In this document: piece after piece, positions 42,364-48,084 of the stretch
How positions within the stretch are numbered: the first letter of the stretch is position 1
Layout: each line of letters opens with the position of its first letter
NCBI GenBank assembly: GCA_050999155.1
Contig: JBPCPM010000176.1
Location: forward strand, 1-48,084
Reading direction: 5' to 3'
DNA length: 48,084 nt
From: JBPCPM01 sp050999155
Lineage (GTDB): Bacteria; Actinomycetota; Thermoleophilia; Solirubrobacterales; 70-9
Program-made: the position numbers and the translations under genes
Notes under the pieces: generated by a model
Told to the model about the DNA's origin: nothing
Seen by the model: the letters and a program-made list of their open reading frames with translations, nothing else
Databases searched by the model: none

Positions 42364-42990
42364 GTGGGAACTGTCATCGTCATCGTCATTGCCGTGATCG
42401 TGATCGCCTTGCTGGGCGTCGCCGCGGTGATGTTCAAGCGCAATCGCGACGAGAAGCACGAGGAGCAACGCGGGCAGGCCGGCGCGCTGCGTTCCTCTGC
42501 CCAGGAGCGGGAGGAGGTCGCCGCGGAACGCCAGTCCGTCTCCCAGAAGCACGCCGAGCGCGAGAAGGAGCTGTCGGGCGAGGCCAAGGAGGCCCGCGAG
42601 CGCCACGACAAGATTGCCGAGCAGCGCGAGTCGGCCACCTCCGAGGCCCAGCGAGCCCGCGAGGAAGCCGAAGCCGCCCGGACCCGCGCCCGCGAGCTCG
42701 AGGAGGAGGCCGAGCAGCGCGCTGCCGACGCGAGGGCCAAGACCGAGGAGGCCCGCAGCAAACGCGGGGAGCAGGAGGAACTGGCCGGGAAGGTCTCCCA
42801 GACCGAGTCCGCCGCAGAGAAGTCCGCCCGCAAGCGCGAACAGGCCGAGGGCGAGGCCGCCGAGGAGCGCCAGGCGGCCGAGGAACGCAAGCGCAAGGCC
42901 CAGTTCCTCGATCCCGACGCCGACGATCCCGAGGGTGACGACGAGTGGTCCGCGGACAAGGATCAGGCCACGGACAACGAGAAGAGCTGA
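42364..42990 (+). CDS. Single-pass membrane protein with long coiled coil
   Basis: A 208-residue protein: N-terminal helix (VIVIVIAVIVIALLGVAAV), a basic stop-transfer KRNRDEKHEEQ, then ~130 residues of highly charged Glu/Ala/Arg/Gln heptads (EREEVAAERQSVSQKHAERE) and an acidic tail ending DPDADDPEGDDEW. Orientation predicted as cytoplasmic tail. GTG at 42364 has GGGAGG five bases upstream. No family recognised; it may be a scaffold or envelope-stress protein. Ends 56 bases before a tRNA. Confidence 0.7.
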   Translation: MGTVIVIVIAVIVIALLGVAAVMFKRNRDEKHEEQRGQAGALRSSAQEREEVAAERQSVSQKHAEREKELSGEAKEARERHDKIAEQRESATSEAQRAREEAEAARTRARELEEEAEQRAADARAKTEEARSKRGEQEELAGKVSQTESAAEKSARKREQAEGEAAEERQAAEERKRKAQFLDPDADDPEGDDEWSADKDQATDNEKS

Positions 42991-43046
42991 GCGGCCGGCG
43001 GCTCTGCCGCCCCGACGCCCGCCGGAGCGGCAATACTCGGCCCTCA

Positions 43047-43120
43047 GGGCCGGTAGCTCAGCTGGTTAGAGCAGCGGACTCATAATCCGTAGGTCGAAGG
43101 TTCGAGTCCTTCCCGGCCCA
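43047..43120 (+). tRNA. tRNA with anticodon CAT (elongator Met or Ile2)
   Basis: Acceptor GGGCCGG/CCGGCCC, discriminator A, D arm GCTCAGCTGGTTAGAGC, anticodon stem GCGGA/TCCGT with loop CTCATAA, T arm GAAGG-TTCGAGT-CCTTC. It lacks initiator features such as three G-C pairs in the anticodon stem. Whether it is elongator Met or Ile (lysidine-modified C) cannot be decided by eye. CCA not encoded. It abuts an integrase remnant and is the likely island attachment site. Confidence 0.93.
43100..43120 (+). other. Candidate attachment site (3' end of tRNA-CAT)
   Basis: Tyrosine integrases commonly use the T arm and acceptor end of a tRNA. The truncated integrase at 43289 points its 3' end at this tRNA. 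No second copy of this stretch was seen to the window's end, so attR is outside or lost. Confidence 0.4.
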
Positions 43121-43126
43121 TCGCCC

Positions 43127-43182
43127 CGAAGGCCGCTTGGCGCCCCGCAATCCCGCTCTACCAGCGGGGGTTCGGGCCTTCG
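43127..43182 (+). terminator. Nested hairpin just after tRNA-CAT
   Basis: CGAAGGCC (43127-43134) pairs perfectly with GGCCTTCG (43175-43182); inside, CCCGCT (43152-43157) pairs with AGCGGG (43163-43168). Possible tRNA terminator or part of an attachment site. Confidence 0.4.
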
Positions 43183-43200
43183 CCGCCCGGACCGCCGAAG

Positions 43201-43271
43201 GTCAGTCGGGGTCAGTCGAAGTCACCGAATCGGCCGTTTCGGTCCCACGCCGGTCCCACGTCGGTCCCACG
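43201..43271 (+). repeat. Short direct repeats beside the integrase remnant
   Basis: GTCAGTCGGG and GTCAGTCGAA (43201-43220) are followed by three 11-base units of (T/C)CGGTCCCACG at 43239-43249, 43250-43260 and 43261-43271. Such repeats next to an integrase gene can be arm-type binding sites. Confidence 0.6.
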
Positions 43272-43288
43272 GCCACCCCGGAGGGGGG

Positions 43289-43615
43289 TCACTCTGGGCG
43301 CGCCAGAAAGGCGTCGAGCTTGGAGCGGACCTCGGCCTCGGAGCCCGGCATCAGGTGGCCGTAGCGGTCAAAGGTGATCGCTATGGACCCATGGCCCATG
43401 TAGGTGCTGACCGCCTTCGCGTTGACGCCCGCGGCGATCAGCAGCGAGGCGAACGTGTGTCGGGCCTCGTGCAGGCCGAGCGGTTCCAGCCCGGCCCTGC
43501 GCCATGTTCGCTTCATGCGAGCCACGAGCGCAGAGTGGCTCATCGGGGACGCCCCCCTGGGGCTTCCTCTCGGGGGGGTCTGGAAGCAAGATGGAAGCGG
43601 GTACCTCGCGGCCAT
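43289..43615 (-). pseudogene. Truncated tyrosine (phage-type) integrase, C-terminal fragment
   Basis: The conserved part begins near 43550 and gives ALVARMKRTWRRAGL, HEARHTFASLLIAAGV, YMGHGSIAITFDRYGHL and an ending DAFLARPE, i.e. box II His-x-x-Arg, the GH motif and the nucleophile Tyr. The N-terminal arm, core-binding domain and box I Arg are missing; an in-frame ATG at 43615 exists but the first ~22 residues are not integrase-like. So it is inactive alone. It marks the left border of an island at the tRNA. Confidence 0.8.
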
Positions 43616-43714
43616 TCGCGGACGGGCCGAGGAGGACGTCGCTCGCTTGGATCCTCCGGTCAGGCGCCGGGTGCTAGACGCCCTGCGAGCACACTCCGAA
43701 ACCGACGAACTGAC

Positions 43715-45127
43715 CTAGCCCGGATCGATGAGGCCGTCAGCCTCCAGCTCCGCAAGATCGCCCAGGCCCTCGGACTGACTCTTGACGGCTTCAGCCTCGG
43801 TGCGTGTCGGTCGCGCCTCATCGGTGGGTGGTTGCTGCTGATCCTTCATGCTCGGGAGCTTGGGAGCCTTTGGTTGCGGAGGCATTAGATCTTGGACCAG
43901 GTCCCTGTAGAAGTCTGTCGCCTGTTTCCGGATGCCAGCAGCAAAGCTGCCCTTGTCCAGCCCGCCCTTCTTTGCCATGGGCATCGAGCGAGCCAGCGTG
44001 AACGTTCTCGGCTCTCGCTTCGGATCGTCTGGGTTCAGCAGACATCCGGGGTCATCACGGCAGTCTCCGAGCAACTCTGACGTCGTCTGACGTGACGAGG
44101 AAAACCGAACCTCGATCCTCAGGTCGTCTGGCGCCTCCTTCAGTTGCCGCAGGAGCCAGTTGACCTTCGTCTTCGGCAGCTTCATGTCCTTGGGGGCGTC
44201 GAGCTCCACGGACGTCGTGACTAACCGTGCCTGAAGGTTGGCCTCGAGATGGATGGGTCCGATCGCATCGGGCACCTTGATCGCCCGCTCGAGGATTCCA
44301 TTCTCGGCCAGCTGCTGAGTCGACTCAGCCACCCTTTCCAGGGCGCTCTTCCGCCTTGGCTTGACCTGCTTGACATCTACGCCAAGCTCTTGGCTGAGAT
44401 GGAGGCATAGGTATTCGACGAGTTGCTCCCATCGAGCCGCAACGGCCTGGGCTCCGTCGTCGGTGCTCCTGAGCGTGCCGGTCCGAGCGGCGTCCCGCAC
44501 ACGGACCCAGTTTTCCCCCATGCCCTCGAAGCCGCTCGCTCCCGAACGTGGATCGTCGAGATATCGAACAAGCTCTCCGAGAATCCAGGCTTGCTCTGGA
44601 TCGCTGACTCCGCGGAACCGATGCTGCACGACGGCCTCGGTGAGGATTCGCCACCAAGAGGTGTGGCGGACGATGAGCTTGCCGACCTTTCGCTTGTCCA
44701 CCTCGTAGGGCAGGCTCTCAGCATCGCTTCGAATCTGGTTGGAGATCGTGAGCAGGGCGTCGAAACCGTGCTCGCGCGCCATCTCGAGATAGCGCTCAAC
44801 CTGAGATGGATCGAGAGTTGCTCTTCCCGTCTTGACTTCGACCAGGCAGGACCAGCGCGTCTTGCCCCGCTCGACGACGATCGCCCCGTCGGGAATGTGG
44901 GCCTTGCCGCGGGAGTCCTTGAGGCGAACCTCGGTGAAGGTCGAGATCCGGCCTTTCGGCGCCTTCAGATCTCGCAGCAAAGCCTGGCCGAAGTCCGGCA
45001 CCACGGGCAGAACGGCGAGAAGCACGGAGGTTGCCTTCGTCTCTTGCTCCTCGGGGCGCATCTTCCCCGCCGGTATGAGCCGTGCGGGCACCCAGTCTTG
45101 AGTGCCGTTCTCGTCTGCAGATGCCAT
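43715..45127 (-). CDS. Large protein with PD-(D/E)XK nuclease-like N-terminal domain
   Basis: A 470-residue cytoplasmic protein. Residues ~25-135 fit a PD-(D/E)XK fold: FTEVRLKD (E66), IPDGAIVV (D80), CLVEVKTG (E97-x-K99), then DPSQVERYLEMAREHGFDAL with Gln109. The middle (~150-270) is helical with many Trp/Arg, and residues ~290-470 contain beta-rich ERAIKVPDAIGPIHLEANLQ and a charged Lys/Pro tail. Similar long proteins of unknown role occur in other actinobacteria. ATG at 45127 has GGAGG just upstream (TTG at 45130 also possible). GC content is below the core genes. Could be a defence or repair nuclease; function not established. Confidence 0.7.
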   Translation of the reverse strand: MASADENGTQDWVPARLIPAGKMRPEEQETKATSVLLAVLPVVPDFGQALLRDLKAPKGRISTFTEVRLKDSRGKAHIPDGAIVVERGKTRWSCLVEVKTGRATLDPSQVERYLEMAREHGFDALLTISNQIRSDAESLPYEVDKRKVGKLIVRHTSWWRILTEAVVQHRFRGVSDPEQAWILGELVRYLDDPRSGASGFEGMGENWVRVRDAARTGTLRSTDDGAQAVAARWEQLVEYLCLHLSQELGVDVKQVKPRRKSALERVAESTQQLAENGILERAIKVPDAIGPIHLEANLQARLVTTSVELDAPKDMKLPKTKVNWLLRQLKEAPDDLRIEVRFSSSRQTTSELLGDCRDDPGCLLNPDDPKREPRTFTLARSMPMAKKGGLDKGSFAAGIRKQATDFYRDLVQDLMPPQPKAPKLPSMKDQQQPPTDEARPTRTEAEAVKSQSEGLGDLAELEADGLIDPG

Positions 45128-45245
45128 CAATCCTCCCTCGCTGCTCGCCTCGTTCGGACCCTATGCGTTTCCTTCCCACGCTGGGCTCGTTGTCGGCACG
45201 ATCGACACCCCGATTTCGGCTGTTGGGGACTGACACGAGGCACCC

Positions 45246-45265
45246 GCGTCGATCCGGATCGACGC
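45246..45265. promoter_or_regulatory. Perfect 20-base palindrome upstream of the nuclease-like gene
   Basis: GCGTCGATCC followed by its exact reverse complement GGATCGACGC, located ~120 bases upstream of the ATG at 45127 and ~100 bases after the lipoprotein stop (45364). Fits a dimeric operator, or the stem of a terminator with no loop. No repressor gene is adjacent. The rest of 45128-45363 holds no gene. Confidence 0.5.
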
Positions 45266-45363
45266 CTCGGACCCCAGCGGGTTGCAGTCCGACCCCTCGA
45301 CCGACAAGCGTCACGCGGAGGGCTAGGCCACCCGTAGCGGGCACCCTGCGCAAGCCCGTGGGC

Positions 45364-45888
45364 TCACCCGGACTTGTGAAAGTCCGCGCAGTCGCTGGTA
45401 TTGATGGCCTTGTCGGAAGCAAGGATTTCGAGGATCACCGGTCCGTCGGCGTTGTCGTTGTCGATGATGTCGCTGGTGTCCAGGCTCGACAATCGTGCCC
45501 AGTAGCACCCCGGCTGCGCCTCCGCGCGGTACGTGCCGGGGTTGACATCGGTGCCTATCTCGAATGTCCCGGTGCCAGGGATCGTGTTCTTCTCTGCCTC
45601 GGCCCGCGCCCCGCTGACCTGGTTCTCCAGGCGATCCAGGCGACGGCGTTCGGCGGCCACCTTTCGCTTCTGCGCGCGCAACTCGTCTTTCTGTTCGGCG
45701 GCCTTCTTCTCTAGGCGTTCTAGCTCGGTCTTTGCCTCGCGCTGATCTTCCTTGATGGTTGCGCGGGCCGCCGATTTCTCTTTCTTGATCTTGGCCCGCG
45801 CGTCGGCCAACTCCTTTTCAGACTGGTTGCCGCCGCAACCGCCGAAAGCAATCAAGACGAATACCGCAAGCCCCACAGTCCGTCGCAT
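45364..45888 (-). CDS. Coiled-coil lipoprotein with C-terminal beta domain
   Basis: A 174-residue exported lipoprotein: signal peptide with lipobox ending FGGC (Cys18), a Lys/Glu/Arg coiled coil (~22-100, KELADARAKIKKEKSAARAT), and a C-terminal domain beginning GTGTFEIGTDVNPGTYRAE and containing CYWARLSSLDTSD and two further Cys/Asp positions. The C-terminal unit occurs at the end of various actinobacterial and phage-linked lipoproteins; ligand unknown. ATG at 45888 has GGGAGG six bases upstream. Confidence 0.75.
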   Translation of the reverse strand: MRRTVGLAVFVLIAFGGCGGNQSEKELADARAKIKKEKSAARATIKEDQREAKTELERLEKKAAEQKDELRAQKRKVAAERRRLDRLENQVSGARAEAEKNTIPGTGTFEIGTDVNPGTYRAEAQPGCYWARLSSLDTSDIIDNDNADGPVILEILASDKAINTSDCADFHKSG

Positions 45889-45947
45889 CCGACGCCTCCC
45901 GTCATCGTTGACCGCACGGTAAGTGAACCGAGCGGGACTCTACCCCG

Positions 45948-46151
45948 GTGGGTCCTACCGCACCAATCGCCTCTGTGAAGCGAAACGGCACGCGCTACCA
46001 CACCACCGTCCGGGACGTTCGGGTCCTCTGCGCGAACTGCCATCGGATGGTCCACCGTCGGCGCCCAGCGCTCGCCGTTGAGAAGCTGCGAGACCGCCTG
46101 GGGCTTGCTCCTTGCCCGCCAGTCGAGGGTCTAGACGAGGCTGAGTCCTAG
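45948..46151 (+). pseudogene. HNH nuclease C-terminal fragment
   Basis: Encodes VRVLCANCHRMVHRRRPALA, the final zinc/His part of HNH proteins, with only ~20 preceding residues and no first Cys pair or H-H core. The GTG at 45948 is merely the first start in the frame. Remains of an inserted or deleted nuclease gene within the island. Confidence 0.55.
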
Positions 46152-46561
46152 ACCACATGCACGGGGTTCGGCAGGGACGCTCAACGCAGTAGGACCGGGG
46201 CGATCTCTCGCATCGCTCAATGGGGCCCGCTTCGTCAGCATCGGGATGCCCTTCCCCACCGTCTTCCGACGACCTGAGCAGCCACCGGAGTGCATTTGCG
46301 CGACCAAGGCCCTGGGCGGAGGTTCGTCCCCATGGGCGCGATTGGTTCGAAAGGGTGCGAACGGGCAATCTAGGAGCCGAATTCACAGGCCACGGCTACC
46401 GGGTTGCTACCGAGTATGGAAAGGACGGTGGCGCGGCACGAATGCTACCCGTGTTGAGCGACGCCTTGTCCGGCGGTCGCCAAACAGTCGATCGGGCGTA
46501 GGCGCGTCAAATTCCGTCACTCTCAAGAAGGAGCAAGCCGGGGCCTGCCGAATGTTGCGAT
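46152..46561. other. Gene-free stretch before the putative restriction nuclease
   Basis: About 410 bases without a convincing coding frame, with lower GC than the core. An AAGAAGGAG-like purine run at 46526-46533 lies too far (about 29 bases) from the GTG at 46562 to be a normal ribosome site. Nothing else recognisable. Confidence 0.5.
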
Positions 46562-47110
46562 GTGAATGCCAGCTCCGAGTATGAGTTCTCTCCCGGTGAG
46601 ATCAGCGCGCTCGCCGACCTCCGGGGAAGTCTCAAGCAGGTCGCGGAGTGGCCGCCCGATAGTCCCTTGGCCTTTGTCCTGATGCTCGCGCCGCGCACTC
46701 GCGGCAAGCTCGGGGAGATGTTGCTCGAGCAGATCGGCAGGGACGCGGGAATGGCCGTAGGAAAGGCTGAGTCAGTCGCCTACGACGTGAGGCTCGACGA
46801 GGTGCGTTGCGAGGTAAAGTTCTCGACCGAAGATCCTCCCCGCTTCCAGCAGGTGCGAGATCCACGCGAGGCGGGGACCACGAAGTACGACTACCTCGTC
46901 TGTATCTCGGGTCGGCCGCACGGTCTCGTCTATTGGCTTATCCCCGCCGAGGCGGTCGGCGTTCTAATGGACGATGGCCACATCACGGTGCAGCACGCGA
47001 TGAGCGACACGAAGTGGTTTCTTCCATCACGCACGGATAGCGATGCCTTCTCGGCGTTTCGGTGTACGTACGAGGACTTCTTGGAAGCGCTAACCACGAT
47101 TGACATCTAG
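46562..47110 (+). CDS. Putative type II restriction endonuclease (PD-(D/E)XK)
   Basis: A 182-residue protein with E52 in LGEMLLEQIGRDAG, D75 in AYDVRL, then E84-x-K86 in CEVKFSTEDP, a textbook spacing for PD-(D/E)XK nucleases, followed by KYDYLVCISGRPHGLVYWLI. Converges with and overlaps the DNA methyltransferase gene by four bases (47107-47110), which strongly suggests a restriction-modification pair. GTG at 46562 has no ribosome site; leaderless or weak initiation would keep nuclease low. Recognition site unknown. GC is lower than the genome core, consistent with transfer. Confidence 0.6.
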   Translation: MNASSEYEFSPGEISALADLRGSLKQVAEWPPDSPLAFVLMLAPRTRGKLGEMLLEQIGRDAGMAVGKAESVAYDVRLDEVRCEVKFSTEDPPRFQQVRDPREAGTTKYDYLVCISGRPHGLVYWLIPAEAVGVLMDDGHITVQHAMSDTKWFLPSRTDSDAFSAFRCTYEDFLEALTTIDI

Positions 47111-47991
47111 AAGAGCGCGGTGACGGTCTCCGGTTCCAGCGGCGTCGGCTCTCTCGGGGTCGAGGGTGCTTCGATCGCCTGCAGGCGCCGCGTCGCCACC
47201 TCGATTGCCTCGGGGTTTTCGTCTATCAGGACATAGCCTCGACCGTGTTTCGCCGCAACCGCCCCAAGCGTCCCGCTGCCCGCGAAGAAGTCAAGACACC
47301 AGCCACCCGGACGGGACGACGCCGCCACCATGCGGCGGACGATCCCCTCTGGCTTCTGGGTCGGGTAGCCGCACTTCTCACGCCCGTTGGTCGGGACGAT
47401 CGTGTGCCACCACACGTCGGTCGGCAGCTTGCCGAGAGCCACCTTCTCGGGGGTCACAAGGCCTGGAGCCATATATGGCTCACGATCGACCTCGGTTGAG
47501 TCGAAGTAGTACCGCTCAGCGTCCTTCGCGTAAACGAGGATCGTGTCGTGCTTGGCGGGCCACCGCTTCTTCGATCGTGCGCCGTAGTCGTAGGCCCAGA
47601 TGATCTCGTTGAGGAAGTTCTCGCGTCCGAAGATCTCGTCGAGGAGAAGCTTGCAGTAGTGAGCTTCCCGGTAGTCAATATGGAAATACAGAGTTCCCGA
47701 GTCGGTAAGCACCCGCCGTGCCTCAACCAGACGCGGCTCGAGGAACGCGAGGTAGTCAGCGAACTCGTCGAAGTACGACGACTCCGCGAGCAAGCGGCTC
47801 GCGTAGCGACGCCCGCCGAAGCCGATGCGGTCGCCATCGACAGCGGCTTCCGCTTTGAGGGTCCTTCGCGTCTGCTTCTTTCCCGTGTTGAACGGGGGGT
47901 CGATGTAGATCATCTGGAACGTTTCGGCTGGCAACGTGGGAAGAACCTGCAGGTTGTCGCCGAGAATGATGTCGTTCGCGCGTGCGGACAT
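47107..47991 (-). CDS. Class beta DNA methyltransferase (probably adenine-N6)
   Basis: A 294-residue SAM-dependent methyltransferase. Motif IV is DPPFNTG (31-37), preceded by MIYI; motif I is FAGSG (236-240) near the C-terminus, preceded by TQKPEGIVRR (211-220), the permuted beta-class order. DPPF favours N6-adenine, though N4-cytosine is not excluded. Target-recognition region lies in ~45-130 and ~140-200 (YDYGARSKKRWPAKHDTILV). ATG at 47991 has no ribosome site; an inverted CTGCAG pair lies about 20-40 bases upstream. It shares four bases with the putative nuclease tail to tail. Confidence 0.85.
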   Translation of the reverse strand: MSARANDIILGDNLQVLPTLPAETFQMIYIDPPFNTGKKQTRRTLKAEAAVDGDRIGFGGRRYASRLLAESSYFDEFADYLAFLEPRLVEARRVLTDSGTLYFHIDYREAHYCKLLLDEIFGRENFLNEIIWAYDYGARSKKRWPAKHDTILVYAKDAERYYFDSTEVDREPYMAPGLVTPEKVALGKLPTDVWWHTIVPTNGREKCGYPTQKPEGIVRRMVAASSRPGGWCLDFFAGSGTLGAVAAKHGRGYVLIDENPEAIEVATRRLQAIEAPSTPREPTPLEPETVTALF

Positions 47992-48074
47992 CTAGGTAAC
48001 GGTACGGACTGCAGCGGCGGAGCTGCAGCCGAGCCGTGCCGGGACCGGCGGTCGTTGTTTCCCGGCGAAAGGAC

Positions 48075-48084
48075 ATGAAGATCA
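48075..48084 (+). CDS. Possible start of a further gene cut by the window end
   Basis: ATGAAGATC follows GAAAGGA with ribosome-site spacing. Only three codons are visible, so no product can be suggested. Confidence 0.25.

Noticed and set aside
43127..43182. Second partial tRNA (D-arm-like CTGGTAGAGCGG on the reverse strand)
   Set aside because: Only a D-arm-like stretch is present with no anticodon or T arm; better explained as one arm of a hairpin.
43560..43718. Forward fragment ending in LDALRAHSETDELT
   Set aside because: It looks protein-like over ~40 residues but lacks a start and a recognisable family; could be a relic, not enough to annotate.
45955..46386. Reverse open frame of 143 codons in the island gap
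   Set aside because: No ribosome site, no domain, residue composition like antisense; overlaps the HNH remnant.
1..48084. CRISPR array
   Set aside because: No regularly spaced 25-40 base repeats and no cas genes were seen.

Overview
The window is very GC-rich, densely coding DNA with many GTG starts and stop/start overlaps (ATGA, GTGA, TGATG). Gene content (SteA/SteB-like cell-division pair, DUF3866, tlyA, recN, unmodified-type EF-P loop, dgt-dnaG pair) points to an actinobacterium. The gene neighbourhood and several protein variants suggest a deep branch such as Thermoleophilia/Solirubrobacterales; that placement is inference from memory of such genomes and would need a 16S or marker-protein search.

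Positions 1-3900 hold a shikimate-pathway operon: the end of aroC, a fused aroK-aroB, aroQ and an Xaa-Pro peptidase. At 3914-5098 lies a reverse-strand DUF559/AbiEi-like gene bracketed by inverted copies of its own 5' region. From 5348 the core operon continues: efp, nusB, a small protein, a polyprenyl synthase, dxs, then (after a structured 318-base gap) tlyA, nadK, an MFS exporter, recN, steA, a frameshifted DUF389 gene, steB, a PNPT-family membrane transferase, pyrG, an M20 peptidase, DUF3866, a wrecked Nudix gene, xerD, a lipoprotein, mutM and a P1 peptidase.

Positions 26480-34520 carry glutaredoxin, recO, a GyrI-like protein, a reverse pair (short-chain dehydrogenase plus a secreted 614-residue protein), dgt-dnaG, an HNH nuclease gene whose start codon overlaps a perfect actinobacterial/Firmicute-type LexA (SOS) box, and tRNA-Asn. 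Positions 34545-43120 carry a glycosyltransferase, a conserved hypothetical, a reverse operon of dehydrogenase, adenine deaminase and PhoD-like phosphatase, a thioredoxin-like lipoprotein with a CX4C motif, a CoA-binding protein, a membrane coiled-coil protein with a foldable leader, and a CAT-anticodon tRNA.

From 43121 to the end the character changes to a lower-GC accessory island anchored at that tRNA: short direct repeats, a truncated tyrosine integrase, a PD-(D/E)XK-type large protein with a 20-base palindrome upstream, a coiled-coil lipoprotein, an HNH fragment and a convergent nuclease/DNA methyltransferase pair that looks like a type II restriction-modification system. The strongest second-look items are the bracketed DUF559 gene, the SOS-box HNH gene, the island restriction-modification pair and several leaderless-looking promoters.
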